NCBI GenBank assembly: GCA_036245525.1
Contig: BTPG01000006.1
Coordinates: 69,125,092 to 69,189,091 of the forward strand
Direction of reading: 5' to 3'
Source of the DNA: Semisulcospira habei
Taxonomy: Eukaryota; Mollusca; Gastropoda; Semisulcospiridae
Length of the DNA stretch: 64,000 nt
The position numbers and the translations under genes are program-made. How positions within the stretch are numbered: the first letter of the stretch is position 1; each line of letters starts with the position of its first letter. This document shows, in pieces, positions 1-13,049 of this stretch. The notes under the pieces are model-generated. The model saw only the letters and a program-made list of their open reading frames with translations, was not told the origin of the DNA and did not search any database.

Positions 1-17
1 CAGTTGAAGGTTACCTA

Positions 18-1476
18 TTAACCCTTTTAGCCCTGAGTAAATAAGAAGTCTATATACCCTTCAGCCCTGACTTTATTTGAGAAATTTCTGTTGAAAATGG
101 GTGTGCACTGTAAAATATTTGTAAAAAATAATTTACAACAGATATCCCCATTAAAGTATATATGTACTGATTTGCCATTGGATGGACTACCGTTTTATGG
201 ATGTGACCACTCTGTGTCACATGCTGTCCAAATGCATGGTGACAAAAATAGTGACAAGTGACAATAAACTTGAAAAAAAGTCTTTTGTGCATGACATGTC
301 ACTGTTACTTAACATGCATCACTAAATAGGGCATCTGTTACTGTGACACATTAGTGTCCATGCATTTCCAGCATGCCAATACACCATAAAGCCTTTACCT
401 TGTCACCAGATGTCAATGTTTACACCTGCCCCTTATACATTATATCCATGGCCTAGACAACATGTAATAAGTGACATCGAATGAAGATTATTGTGTCTGT
501 GTTGTGTCTCATACATGATCGGATAGAAGTACCAGTGTTGTAAAGACTATACACATACTACACATGTGACCAATGTGTGTTGTTGGTGTTGGCACAGAGT
601 CACCTACAGGTGCACCAATGTGTGCCATCAAACGAACGGAATATCAATTAGAACCTTCAAATTCGGCATCAGAATCAAGCTGTAAGTCATTGCCGTTGTC
701 AGTGCCTCAATCATTGGTTGCTGACACTGCCAACACGTGGTTATGCTGCCACGCGATAGGTGGGCACACATGTCCCAATACATCAAAGCTATCTAAAGAA
801 GTACCCAACGGAGAAAGAAACACGCTTAGAAAAGACGGGTACAACACAATTTATTAATATTTCGGGTAAATACCCTTTGTCAAAATAGACAAACAAACAA
901 ACATAGAGATTAGCCGCTACTTATCTTCAATGGCAGAAGGAATGTGGCAACTCATTGCCACATTCCTTCTGCCATTGAAGATAAGTAGCGGCTAATCTCT
1001 ATGTTTGTTTGTTTGTCTATTTTGACAAAGGGTATTTACCCGAAATATTAATAAATTGTGTTGTACCCGTCTTTTCTAAGCGTGTTTCTTTCTCCGTTGG
1101 GTACTTCTTTGCATATTACACGCTTGGCAGTCACCTTTTTGGTCTGGATTGATCAAAGCTATCTGCTTTTGAAAGCATGTCTCCAAACACAAAAATGTAT
1201 CACTCCGAATATCTACACATCTACTCGCCATTTCAACCTTAATTCCCACGCTAGCCCCACAAAACTGACCACATACCACAGACGTGTGCACTGTCAGAAC
1301 CCTGTAATGTAAACAGCATGTGTCAGTGTAGGGCGAGGTCACCACACGTGCAATGAGGCTCGCACATCACTGGGCACGTGATATGGAACACTTGACATGG
1401 CTCTAGTGGTTTGCCAGGCTGAATGGTATACGAGACCGCCAACCACTACAGAGGTTTGCTGGGCCAAAAGGGTTAA
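18..1476. mobile_element. Possible piggyBac-type element (decayed or non-autonomous)
   Basis: The left end reads TTAACCCTTTTAGCCC and the right end, reverse-complemented, reads TTAACCCTTTTGGCCC, so 15 of 16 terminal bases match. TTAA followed by CCC is what piggyBac elements show at their ends (family knowledge). The interior holds a large perfect palindrome and short open frames but no intact transposase. On the minus strand around 1076-1345 the frame contains C-x3-C followed by LCLETCF, which loosely recalls the Cys-rich tail of piggyBac transposases. That last resemblance is weak inference. The element could also be two unrelated TTAA-flanked ends. Confidence 0.45.
795..1110. repeat. Perfect inverted repeat, 156-bp arms, 4-nt loop
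   Basis: Positions 795-950 are the exact reverse complement of 955-1110, with CTCA as the loop. I checked the arms base by base and saw no mismatch, which implies a very recent origin or active correction. It lies inside the TTAA-bounded block 18-1476. It could be a real fold-back or an assembly or cloning artefact. Confidence 0.95.
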
Positions 1477-2810
1477 TTTACTTTTGTTGTTGTGTTATTA
1501 ACACGGCAGGATTACTTAACTAGCGCATAATGGCTTTTTTTTTTAAGCTGACAGGCTCAGTTGGCCACTGATAAAAATCCTGACATGGGGCAGTTTTGTG
1601 TGGCCTGGAAGGTACATAATTTGGTTAACTGTGTTTCATTTGAAATGAACCGTGTGCATTGAGATAGGAGGGGGTGTTGGGGGACAATGGAGAGTAATTT
1701 TCTAATAATTAATTTAGGTGTGGGTTGAAATGTCTATAGTTTATTTTACTTATTGCACTGAATTTGTCTCTAGAAATCTTAGTATCTGTTATTTTTACTG
1801 AGTGCACTATAATCATGTGGCTGGTTTTATTTTGAAGAGAAACGACCATGGTGGCGTTGATGAGCTTAATTAGTTCATTAATTAAGACCAACTTAAGACA
1901 ATGGTCGGGGGATTAAGAAATCTCTATTTTTCTATCTCTAAAGTATATCAAGCAAATTCATGAATATTAATTTGCTTGTTATACAATATATCACAACATG
2001 TGTCAAAGAAGGGAAAACGTTATGGAGTATATATGGGGTATGGGGTATATATATATGAGTAGTTCTCAAAAACATGGCCAAACGGGGGGTAACATCCTTT
2101 CGAAAAGAAAAAAAAAAAAAAATGCATTTCTTTTAAGATATGCAGTTTCTGAAAGGCTGTGTTTGTTTGAGACATAATTAAGAAATATTCAGCAAAATAT
2201 TACTAGTCGTGATTAATTCGTTTGTCTTGAATGTTGTTAAACAGTCCGAAAATTGCCCGAAATATGCTTTTATTTTGTGACACGGAACGCTTGCTGCAAA
2301 AGCCCCAAGCTCGTGTCTCTCTCGGTCAAGCAAACTTGTGAAATCATCAATAAATAAAGAGAAAATTGGAGCAGTTTCGCGCATACTGTAGCACATTTTC
2401 CAAATCTGTTTCCTGAACTGAGTATTTAACGGCCAAAATTTGTGTGACAGTCGATGAGTTTCGTGTCCTAGAACAGTACCGAGAATTAACTCCCCGTAAC
2501 GCATAAAATCGTGTTTAAATGACTGGTTTTTAACACATGTGCTGTTGAGGGAATGAATGTGGTATGAAAATCAGAACGCACTTGTATTTAGTCGGTAGAG
2601 AAAAAATGTGAGGTCACTAGGCTTTGTGTCCAGATTTCATTAACTTGACTGGCCAGTTGTTTTATTTTCCAAAAAATCGCGCAAAAGAATTTAAAACTAT
2701 TTTCTGCCGCGAAACTGTGCGTGGGCACGGTGGAAATTTACTGTCCATCGCTAGTGGTCAACCGGCTGCTGATCGCTGGCTGGGAGACCGTGGTTTGTGT
2801 CGTGTCCTGG
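1477..2810. other. No recognised gene; one unassigned minus-strand ORF
   Basis: AT-rich intergenic sequence. A 108-codon minus-strand ORF (2178-2504) starting MRYGELILG has no low-complexity bias and no in-frame interruption, but I do not recognise it and see no splice or promoter context. It is a weak candidate only. Confidence 0.3.
1944..2010. repeat. Short hairpin repeat, copy 1
   Basis: A stretch of about 65 bp, containing CAAGCAAATTCATG and then ATTAATTTGCTTG (an imperfect palindrome) followed by a TTATACAATATATCA tail, recurs almost unchanged at 4385-4455. No coding potential is visible. Confidence 0.7.
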
Positions 2811-2857
2811 TTTTTTTTTTTTTTTTTTTTTTTTTTTGGGGGGGGGGGGGGGGGGGG
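2811..2857. repeat. T27-G20 homopolymer block
   Basis: About 27 T residues run directly into about 20 G residues. The exact lengths are likely to be unreliable in any assembly. Confidence 0.9.
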
Positions 2858-2959
2858 CCATTGTCTTCGACTGCCCAAGAGATATCGTACTGGTAGAGTA
2901 ACTTAAGAAAAGATTGGTCATCAGTAATACTTTATTGGCTCACTTGCGATATCTAAACA

Positions 2960-3700
2960 GATTGGAAGTGTTGGCCAAATAGTCGTCCTTCCGTCCACTG
3001 TCCATCCGTCCGCGGTCCGTTCACCGTCCAATCCGTCCGCTTTCGTCCAGCGTCCGACGGAAACTTTAGCATTGGCATTTTCTCAAAGATCATTTATAAG
3101 CCACAGTCTTCAATCTTGCCCTAAAGATACTTTGTGGCCAACACTTGTCTATACATATCAATTTCACTGACCTCTCTGAAAGGTAAAGGTCAGAGTGGGT
3201 CATGACATAAAAAATTGCCATATTTTGACTTTTTTCCCCCCTCAAATAATGTTCACAACGTAAAACCTAAACTTGGTACAATAATGCCTGACGGTAATAT
3301 CCTCTTATGAATGTAACCTGAGAGAATGCATGAAAAGATCAAAGGTCACAAGATTTTAGGAAATAGATGAAAAATAGCCATTTTGTATGGTCCCAAATTC
3401 TATTCACAGCTTCAAACCCAAGCTTGGTACAGGTGTAACTGTTAATACTAAGACATACATATGTATACTTAACCTGCCTTTTTTTTTTTACCCCTCTCTG
3501 GACCCCCCTTTGAACTCGACCTTTGAGAGAGGTCACTGAAATTGATATGTTTAGAAAGGTTTTGCCACAAAGTATCATTTCGCCAACTTTGAAGTCTGAG
3601 TCTTGAATAATCTCCGAGAAAAAGCCAAAGTTAAAATTTACCACGAACAACGGACGACGTACAGACGACGGATGGCCCATTACATAAACTTGCTTTTGCT
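2960..3700. repeat. Dispersed AGGTCA-rich repeat, copy 1
   Basis: Contains the recurrent phrases CATTGGCATTTTCTC, TACTTTGTGGC, and AGGTAAAGGTCA or GACCTTTGAGAG. The same phrases recur near 13.05-17.3 kb and 58.4-60.3 kb in either orientation. The start carries multiple GTCCGTC units. Stop codons are frequent in all frames. This is a non-coding dispersed repeat of a type I associate with mollusc genomes (recollection, not verified). Confidence 0.65.
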
Positions 3701-4384
3701 ATCGCACGTCCAAAACGTGAAAATTATATATATACTACATTTTATTTACATCAGGCTTTATTTCTAAAACGCCATGCAAATATTTTATGACGAAAATTTG
3801 CATTCAGTAAAATTCCCCCACATAAATCGTAAACGTTAACATAAATCGAAAACTTTACATACATAGCATCCACAAATTTCAATAACATTCTTAAATTAGT
3901 TGTTGTTAGCATTTTAAGTTTGAGGACTTGTACATTTATGTCAAAATCACGTTTGCGAAGCTCATTCTCTCTTAATTTGGTGTCCATGTTTCGACAGCCC
4001 GACGCTAGGTGGTCATGTGCTACCTCCCCTTCTGGGAGGAAAACGAAATGTATAAATATCAAATCTTTTGCAGATTCGTATGTCTTGCGCTTTAAATGAC
4101 ACATCATCAGCTTTCTACTCAAAACTTCTTTTTTTTTCTCGAGTAAATGTCACATAACTGGGTCATGTTTTTTTTTTTTAGAACTATATACACGTTCGCG
4201 CGCGTGTGTGTGTGTAAAGGATATAAATTTTGAGCGTCCCTACACATTAAAAAGTATTTAATTACTACTGCGCATACAGAGCTTGTTAATGTTGCAGCAT
4301 GAAAATATTCCGCGAATCTGTTTTGAAAAATGCAAGTATCATCAAGATCGAGTCTCCTTGGAGCGCAAGGGATTTTCGGAAGGA

Positions 4385-4455
4385 AAGTATATCAAGCAAG
4401 TTCATGGATATTAATTTGCTTGTTATACAATATATCAATACATGTGTCAAAGACG
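4385..4455. repeat. Short hairpin repeat, copy 2
   Basis: This is the second copy of the hairpin at 1944-2010, with a few substitutions. It is followed directly by the (AT)n tract at 4473. Both copies lead into GTGTCAAAGA. Confidence 0.7.
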
Positions 4456-4469
4456 GATAAAGTTTATAT

Positions 4470-4602
<133 letters not shown>

Positions 4603-5211
4603 GCGCGCACGCACGCCGTGGGCACTCACCGCCGCCACCACCGCCGCAGGCCGTCACAGTCGTCATCACCATCATCAGCATTAAAATCGTCGTGGTCTTC
4701 ATCACGATAAGTGAGTTTTCAATGCAAAGGGGCTACCGGACTCACTCAGTGTGTTTCTAGAACAAGTGTTCACATAAAAAAAGCTTATCGGCCTTTTATT
4801 TTAGACCACACAGCCCCAAGCGAGTAAATGAGTCAATCAATTAATCGATCGATCAGTCAATCAATAAATCAGTCAACCGATCCTACGATCGGTCCATCAA
4901 CCCAGCACTCACTCACTCACTCCCAGTCAATCAATCAACCAATCAGTCATCTAATCATCATTGTTTTCGCCAGCAACAGTAGACTACTGTTTGATTACAT
5001 CAAGAAACTACAATGGCGCTTGTTACTCTACCATATCTCTGTAAAAACGCTCTCTTTCTGTACAATTCCTTTAATTAATATAAAACACAAACGGGAAAAA
5101 ACAGTGCAAAACACTAAAACAATTTTCAAACTGAGACGATTTTTTTAAAAAGTCTGAATTTGTTAAGTAATGAAATAATATGAACATCGCTTGCAAGAAA
5201 GACCTCCAACT

Positions 5212-5423
5212 TTAACCCTTACCTTGCCACTGACCATACCGTTTCTGAAAATCTCGGTTCATTCAACGACCTAAAGCAACAACCGTTAAACGAACATGAA
5301 ATCCAAATTGGTCACAGCAAGAGACATAGTTTCTCATGAGCCCTCGCTATTGCGGGGGCTCATGAGGCTCTATACCTCTTGCAGTTGAACGGTGTTCATT
5401 TTTCTCGGCAATCAAGGGGTTAA
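5212..5423. mobile_element. TTAA hairpin element, family 1
   Basis: Starts TTAACCCTTACCTTGCC and ends GGCAATCAAGGGGTTAA. The centre is a foldback with CTCATGAGCCCTCGC opposite GCGGGGGCTCATGAG, flanked by GCAAGAG and CTCTTGC. The terminal TTAA, CCC/GGG ends and palindromic core match the other family 1 copies. Confidence 0.8.
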
Positions 5424-5624
5424 AAGAAAATGCCGCCATTACTGAGTAGGTCTGACACGTTTCTTGCCTCAGCGATATGATCACCCTTGGCTGTCGTGTA
5501 TAGTCCTTTCTTTTGAGGTGATTACACCAGAACCGCTTAATGGTTAACGCATTGTGTCTCAGGTACCAAATACCCACTTTTTGGAGTTGTCCTCCTAGAA
5601 CTGCATTACAATTTAGGAGACAGA

Positions 5625-5716
5625 TCGACCATGATGGTTCCAGAGTTGTGTCAGAATAGCTTGGCGCCTATTTGGCGCCAAGCTTTTCTGGCACTACCCT
5701 TGAACTGTCATGGTCG
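5625..5716. mobile_element. Hairpin element, family 2 core
   Basis: A foldback whose arms read CGACCATGATGGTT and AACTGTCATGGTCG around a central AGCTTGGCGCC / GGCGCCAAGC. It shares its core with copies at 17.4, 25.9, 49.2 and 56.4 kb. No terminal TTAA could be placed for this copy. Confidence 0.75.
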
Positions 5717-6662
5717 AGCCGTATCTTGCTGTGGTGTGTCGGGACTGTATGAACTAAACTCGATTACACTATGCGGAGTTACTGTGCCCGACTCAAATAT
5801 TGATAAATCGCTACAGAATTTAAACGTGGCAGATTATTCCGAGAAAAAAAATGCATGCCTACCTGTGGCGACTTCATACGCTCGTGTCTGTGGTGATCTT
5901 GGCAAACACTATAACCAACTGATCAAGTTTGAAAATGCTCCGGTATTAATATGTCCGGTTTGGTCGAAATATCTGCTGTAATGACCATCCCCTGTCTCCT
6001 TCCATCTGCAAGACTCGCAAAGTCTTATTAGACCGTTCAACTGCTAGGGGTGGGGTCATGGGAATTTACAAATCCTACCTGTAGGATTTTGTATATAGGG
6101 TCACCCCCAACACCCCAACCCCAGCCTTCAGAAATAGGACACCATCAGGGTAAACTGAGATCATACTTGAATAAAATGCAATGACTTTCAACTTCCTGGG
6201 ACTGAGATTTTAACCCAAGCTAGCTACAAGACTCATGTATATCCGGGGCTGATGGATCTTGCGGAGATGGGGGGGGGGGGAGGGGGTGTCTGGGGGGGCG
6301 TGGGTGGGTGGGTGGGTGGGAGGGGGTACAGCCCCAAACATTTTTAACATGCAATATCAAAGTCCCTACCCTATCCCCCCCACCCCCACCCCCCACCCCC
6401 AAACCCCATACCTCCCTTCCTCGCCTTTCTGAATCTTGAACATGTAATCGATACAAACATTAAGGTGACATACGTATGCCCGTCCCCTCTCTCCGCCTTT
6501 TGTTCTCCTCCTCACCCCCACCCTAAAACCCCGTCGTTTCTAATGTATCTGTCGGTGCCGAGAAGGTTACCGCGCCTACCCCTCGCTATCAGCCCCCGGG
6601 CTTACTTTGTTTTTTCAACCAATAGGAAGGAAGGTGTGCCGCTGTGTTCCTCCTGTCCTGGG

Positions 6663-6831
6663 TTAATCCGTACAGTACCGAGAAAATTTGAACACCACCC
6701 AAATGCAACAGGTATAAAACTTCACGAGCCCCCGCAATTGAATTTCCGTGACTGGGACATCTAGGGTTTTGTTGGTCTTGAGTTAACGAAGATTGCCTAA
6801 ACACAGTCTAAGTTGGCGCTGTGCGGGTTAA
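6663..6831. mobile_element. TTAA hairpin element, family 1, core-deleted
   Basis: Begins TTAATCCGTACAGTACCG and ends GGCGCTGTGCGGGTTAA. The right arm of the hairpin core is missing. Its distal part (GGACATCTAGG ... GAGTTAACGAAGA) matches the family 1 copy at 25.7-26.1 kb but lacks the family 2 insertion found there. It therefore serves as an unoccupied site. Confidence 0.75.
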
Positions 6832-7046
6832 AGGTCCCCAACACACAAAGTTAGACCCCGCTCCCCCTCGCCTCCCCCATCAACCCAACGCCCACCCACT
6901 CGAGGTAACTGATCCGCTCCACAAGTTACTCTGATGATAAGCTTTTTTTGGCGCTCAGATACAAAAAGACATTACCGTGCAATGTTGCTATTGAAATGGT
7001 AATTACAGCAGGCATTCCCCCGTTTCTTCGTGACGTCTCCGTAAAG

Positions 7047-7084
7047 TCAGCATAATCAATGTATCCCGTTTAATATTTGATTCC

Positions 7085-7137
<53 letters not shown>

Positions 7138-7161
7138 TGTCTGTGCGCGTGCGAGCGCGCG

Positions 7162-7225
<64 letters not shown>

Positions 7226-7287
7226 TGCGTGCGTGCGTGCGTGCTTAAAATCAGCATAATCAGTGTATGCCGTTTAATATTTGATTC

Positions 7288-7332
<45 letters not shown>

Positions 7333-7428
7333 GTTTGCGTGCGAGCGCGCTAATATTTGATTCCTTGTGTGTGTGTGTGTGTGGGTGCGAGCGCGAGCTC
7401 GTGTGTGTGTGCGAGCGCGCGCTCAGTC

Positions 7429-7481
<53 letters not shown>

Positions 7482-7490
7482 CGCGCATGT
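7047..7490. repeat. (GT)n arrays within tandem duplications
   Basis: Several GT tracts are separated by a repeated spacer, AATCA[A/G]TGTATCCCG / TAATATTTGATTC, seen near 7050, 7255 and 7350. This is a compound minisatellite. Cys/Val-rich or Thr/His-rich reading frames here are artefacts. Confidence 0.9.
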
Positions 7491-7640
7491 GTGTGTAATG
7501 TGCGTTTTCTTTGATTTTAACAACATTAGCAACGACATATTTGAAATACGGCTGTGTAGGGCCTAATAATATAATAAAAATGTGTCATTATATATAACAT
7601 AATTATATGCTAGTGGCGATGCCAGTGCCTCAACCGTTAA

Positions 7641-7966
<326 letters not shown>

Positions 7967-8226
7967 GTTCTGTTAACCCATGGTTTTCTTTTTCTGAGCT
8001 TGTCCTTGCAAAGTTAGTTTCTTTCTCTAATTAATTTAATTCATACATTTTGCATGCTAAAATTGTCAGTCACCTCTTTGATTTCGACTTTTATTGCTTT
8101 GTGTACGTATATTCACAGAGCCTGGTTTTCGGGGTGATTCCCCCGATCATTTCCCAATTCACTGCAAGACCATTAAACATGACATCATTACTGCAGAACA
8201 CAATGAACACCAACCAACTGCAACAT

Positions 8227-8284
8227 GCATAGACCCTCATGAGCCCCCGCAGTCGCGGGGGCTCATGAGTGTCTATGCATCTTG
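8227..8284. mobile_element. Hairpin element, family 1 core
   Basis: The palindromic core pairs GACCCTCATGAGCCCCCGC with GCGGGGGCTCATGAG. It is flanked by GCATA and TATGCATCTTGC. The surrounding sequence is family 1-like, but clear TTAA ends were not located. Confidence 0.8.
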
Positions 8285-8654
8285 CTAACACAATTTATAT
8301 CCGTTAGCATATACAATAAATAGAATAATGTGCAAAATGCAAACGCTTCAAAAAACCCTAAACAATCTATGTGCGCTGAATGCAGGTGTCTCAGCGTGGA
8401 GTGACACGCATAACCATAAAGCCGTCACGTGACTTAATTTCTATTAATATGCAGCTTCTGCGTCACAGTTCAAAGTGTACTGCGCTTGAAGGCGATTGAG
8501 GAAGTTCAACAGCATGCATAGCTCGCGTTGGCATATGTTTGCTAGTTTTGTGGGTCGGAAAGAATACCGATACAATGTTGGGAAACGACGAAATAAATCA
8601 TCTTCATTGCGCCGCCGAGAGCCGAGCAAAGAAATAATAAACCCGAAAAGAGAA

Positions 8655-8754
8655 ACATGAAAAGAAAGAAAGAAAGAAACAAACAAAAACAAACAAAGAA
8701 AGAAACAAACAAACAAAGGAAGGAAGTGCGAAAAAAGGAGAGAAAGAAAAATAA

Positions 8755-8790
<36 letters not shown>
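8655..8790. repeat. (GAAA)n / (CAAA)n microsatellite
   Basis: Imperfect tetranucleotide tract. The Phe/Ser/Leu-rich minus-strand frames it creates are not genes. Confidence 0.9.
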
Positions 8791-8919
8791 ATGAACGAAA
8801 GACAGAACAAGATCGGATGAACCATAACCCACAAAGTCCCTTCTATTTGAGAGCTGTCCTCGCTGTCAAGGGTCTCTACCTTTTGTCTTTGACCTGATTC
8901 TGATGTTCAATTATCTCCA

Positions 8920-9537
8920 ATGGAAGCCCTGGTCCGTGCTGCAAACACACTTGGTGGCAGTGCAGACCCTGATGCCCAGATTGTCTTCCTGACTTATGCC
9001 ATGTCTGTCCTTGAGGCAGCAACAGCAAGCAAACTGCCACGTCTACAAGAGGCACTGCAAAACATCAAGTGCACCAGACTGGTGCTGCAGTGGATCCCTT
9101 CACACTGTGGCATCTACGGCAATTAAGAAGCTGACAGAATGGCAAAAGTGGGCGCAGAGAAAGAAGACGAAAATGGAGTCAGCTTCACAGAGATGAAGAC
9201 CATCATTAAGTCTGTGTACAGACCACCACAACGGCCCCTAGACAGTTACCATCAGCTGTCCAGACAAGAGCAGGTGACCATCTTCCGTCTGAGGACCGTG
9301 CACAACCGACTCAATTTCCACCTGCACAGACGCTTTGACCTCGTGCCATCTCCCCTGTGCCCTTGTGGAGAAGCAGAGCAGACCACAGAGCACATCCTCC
9401 AGGACTGTGGGAACCACCAGCTGCTGAGAGAGGAGATATGGCAGAAGCCCGCCACTCTACAAGAGAAACTGTACGGGCCTGTGGAGGTGCTACAGAAGAC
9501 CACAGATTTCATTTTGAGAGCCAAACTCCAAGAGTGA
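8920..9537 (+). pseudogene. LINE 3' fragment: RNase H and C-terminal tail
   Basis: The translation contains LQWIPSHCGIYGN, then an in-frame TAA at about 9124, then EADRMAKVGAE. This is the RNase H motif (W-[IV]-P-[SA]-H-x-G-I-x-G-N-E-x-A-D) with a premature stop. Downstream are FRLRTVHNRLNFHLHRR and CPCGEAEQTTEHIL, the CCHC-like tail that follows RNase H in several LINE clades. The RNase H block that normally has TD[SA] reads VFLTYAMS, so a catalytic Asp appears to be lost. The copy ends in a (GAA)n tail at about 9546-9561. It is 5'-truncated and dead; the clade is not assigned. Confidence 0.85.
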
Positions 9538-9912
9538 CGGCGTTCGAGAAGAAGAAGAAGAATCTCCTATTAAAAAAGTCTCTCAAATCTGCCAATGCGT
9601 CAGTGAATTCTATAATGGACGCAGGTCATATGCATCATTGATTTGTCAAACGTCATTTGTCATGACGTAAGTTTTAGTTTTTAGGTAATTTTATATTTTA
9701 CGTGATATGAATTTTACTTTCCCTTCATAGGCTTTGAGAAAATGGTGACAAAACTAGAACTTCACGGTACAATTTCAGTTTTGCTATAATTTGTGTGAAA
9801 GCAGGTTGACTTTACATAGCTATATGATATACTAAGTACACGGGTCACTTGCATGCTCTTCTGAAAGCGCACCGATGTGTGTGTGCGTCTTAGTGCGTGC
9901 GTGCGCGCGCGC

Positions 9913-9995
9913 TCCAAACATCTCCAAGAGGGATAGATCCTCATGCGCCTGGAGGACGCATGAGGATCTATCCTCCTAGAGATGCGCGCATGTTT
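9913..9995. mobile_element. Hairpin element, variant of family 1
   Basis: The palindrome has arms CCAAGAGGGATAGATCC and GGATCTATCCTCCTAGAG around TCATGCGCCT / AGGACGCATGA. It resembles the copy at 49856-49944 more than the standard family 1 core. Confidence 0.6.
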
Positions 9996-10024
9996 GTGAG
10001 AGAGAGAGAGCGCGCGCGAGAGAG

Positions 10025-10500
10025 AGAATTGAGTTTTATGTCAATGTCTGCATGGTGACGCTTTTACGTCATCGCCACTGTGTGACCTTCCCTAGAAGTC
10101 AAGTTTTTTTAAAAAACTGTTTTAATTTTTTTCTGAAAAGAATTAATTTTTACTAAAGAAGTTGAAAGGATACAAACCTGGCTAACGAACTCATCCATTG
10201 TCTTTCTCCAAACTAGCTATATCCGAACGTTCAAGTAAATATGACAAAAATTTCGGATTCTAATCTGAGTCAACCGACTTCTTATTATTGGTTGTTATAA
10301 AAGTCTTCAATGAAAACCTCAATTATAATATGCTCGGAGGCTCTCTTAGCCACCCCATTAAGAAAGTATTTCGCCAAGTTTCAAACTTTTATGTACAGAA
10401 ATACCGGAGATTCTCTTGTTTACATACAAACGCACACACATACACGCATACGCACATTCAGCGCTTCGCGCCAAATGTACATTCAGCAGCGAGACTAGCT
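10025..10500. repeat. Dispersed repeat shared with 19.4-19.9 kb
   Basis: GCTGGCTAACGAACTCATCC, then ATTTCGGA, then CAACCGACTT, and finally GCGCTTCGCGCCAAAT occur in the same order here and at 19455-19895. Spacing is similar and divergence is moderate. No protein homology is visible. Confidence 0.7.
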
Positions 10501-11261
10501 TAAGGTTGTATACTATACCTACATTTTTTAATTCAAAACTGCCGCTTATAGGGTTTTTTGAGAGCCTTATTGAGTCTGGAGGCTATTGCCACCCTGAAAG
10601 ACCCATGGTCCCGAGCATATTTGTAAGTTTGAGCCTTTTGCGTGACCTACCCCATGAGCGAAAACACGCAAAATAGCTGATTTCAGAACACAATAAAAAT
10701 TTATCGAATAGTGTGTTAAAATGATAAAGAAACATTTCGGTCACTTCATAAAGTATGTTAGTATTTTCTCGTAAAAAAAAGTGTGCTCTGATAATTGGAA
10801 TTCTAAGTGCAATCGAGAAAAGTGTATGTTGTAAATTCGCAAAGTGCCCGGATGTAATCAATAACATTACAAGTGTTTGCAATGTTGGGCAATTGCTCAG
10901 GCCCTTTTTATTCGATAAAGTCGTACTTTAGATCATATCACACACATTATTTATGAAAAAATGAGGGGGTCCCGCGCAAAAATTGGCACTTTGGGTCGTT
11001 TGCGAGTGCGTTTTCAAAAAGGGATACAAGCGATGTCTGACTTCCGGCAGATCATAATCTCCGCCGTAGCCGGTCCCAAGCCCGCATGAGAAAGGAGGAA
11101 ATCAACGACGCCAAACCAACAAGTATAACCTACGCCCAAACTGTTGCAAACTACTAGTCCTCGATCACTATTAGTGACAGTGGGAAAGTAAACTGGAACA
11201 AACAACAACGGCAAATACGGGATGAGAAGGTTTATCTATAAGTAATTAAATGCACCAATTA
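10501..11261. other. No feature recognised
   Basis: AT-rich sequence with short ORFs only. I see no motif, repeat unit or splice-supported exon. Confidence 0.4.
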
Positions 11262-11669
<408 letters not shown>

Positions 11670-11911
11670 TTCAGTCTTGGATAAAAATGCATACTGGTTA
11701 CCTCGGTACATTTGTTCATTCATTTTTTTTTTCAGCCAGGCATTGTGAGCATGTTTACATTACATGTTTACATTCATTCAATCATTCACAGATTCATTGA
11801 TTAAAAAGCACACCAAAGAGTGTTGTCACAGAGTGTTTTTTTTTTTTTAATTTTTCCTGGCATCATCTACAAACATTAATTAATGAATAATGTGAATTTG
11901 TTTTAATATAC

Positions 11912-12052
11912 CTGCTGCAAGCAATGCTACATGCTCCTTTGGTGTATCCGTGAAAGCAGGTCGGTGAACATCTCTGGTTGAAAGATGTTTGTGAACAGAT
12001 TGGTAGTGGATGTACCTATCTCTCCAGCTGAATCTCAGTTTCCCAGCAGTTT
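11912..12052 (-). CDS. Unassigned exon-like ORF on minus strand
   Basis: On the minus strand, an acceptor (TTTGTAACCAG at 12053-12063) precedes 141 nt that stay open in one frame. That frame reads TAGKLRFSWRDRYIHY near the start and TDTPKEHVALLAA near the end, and the stretch closes with GCAGCAG followed by GTATAT. I do not recognise the protein. Both splice sites are plausible, but no neighbouring exon could be joined with certainty. It may be an exon of a minus-strand host gene or a decayed transposase. Confidence 0.3.
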
Positions 12053-12292
12053 CTGGTTACAAATTATAAGGAAACAAAACAAATGTCACATGTTTCAATA
12101 TACCCCATTATGTTTACACATGATCATTGTGAGTAAAGAATAATATCTCTGTTCATTTTCAAAAGAAATGCTGTATTTGCAGACATTCATTTAAAGTATA
12201 CATGTACAGTCAAGTATGTTGAAAGCATATTAGGCTACAATGCACATAGGCACCCATACAAAAGTAACTACCTCAAATACAAAATGTTAAAT

Positions 12293-12446
12293 GTTTAGGG
12301 CTTAACATCTTTTGTCCATAAAAGGTGATTTCAAAGATGGGTCACAGAAATAGGGTCTGAACAAATTTTGACCCAAGCTGTATTCGAACCCAGGACCTTT
12401 GGGATGAGAGTCAAACACACTACCACCGAGCCACCCAGCTCCCCCT
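12293..12446 (-). mobile_element. tRNA-derived SINE, minus strand
   Basis: On the minus strand GTGGCTCGGTGGTAGTGTG (A-box-like) is followed by CCTGGGTTCGAATACAG (B box GGTTCGAAT). A short unrelated-to-tRNA body follows and ends around the GGGCTTAACATC phrase on the + strand. The folding pattern is tRNA-like, but no CCA-ready acceptor stem is seen. Confidence 0.55.
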
Positions 12447-12637
12447 CATATGCCTATGGTCAGATATCACCCAACCACTGAAATCTGCTGCGACAGATGG
12501 AGGGTAATGCAAGAACTACATGGTCAACTCACTCTTTAGAAGTATTGCGATTTTCATTGAGCAAGTCCACATTTGGTATATTTTGAGCAGAGGGTTTAAT
12601 GACATATATGTATATATATACCACATACCTACCCCTA

Positions 12638-12659
12638 CCCCCCCCCCCCCCCCCCCCCC
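12638..12659. repeat. Poly-C run
   Basis: About 22 C residues after a short (TA)n tract. Confidence 0.9.
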
Positions 12660-13049
12660 GGCTGCATTTCTATATTTTGGCACACCCCCTCTTCAGAAAG
12701 GACCCATGGGTATTATATTCTGAGGCCAATGACCATTTTTAGAATGTATATCATTTATAATCATGCAAAGCGGAGCAGTGATAAGTTTTCTCCTTGTTTC
12801 ACACCGACGCTGCAAAAAATCTATCTGTACCACTGTTTCCTAACCCATAAGAGTCAGCTGTGGAGTACATATTTTGAATGACTGATGTATGCCAGTATTT
12901 AGGAACTTGTCACAAAAAAGGCCTGTTCATATGATGAAATGTCTTCGAAAAATGAACACATTGTCAGTAAAGAGGTTTTCCCTGGATAATCAAAAACTAA
13001 TACATATTAAGCTGCATTTCGAAATCGCGACATGACAGGAGAGTGACAA

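Noticed and set aside
573..857. 94-codon + strand ORF
   Set aside because: Its 3' half lies in the palindrome arm; no recognised motif. Kept only as part of the TTAA-bounded block.
2178..2504. 108-codon minus-strand ORF as a host gene
   Set aside because: No splice sites, promoter or recognisable family. Mentioned as a weak candidate only.
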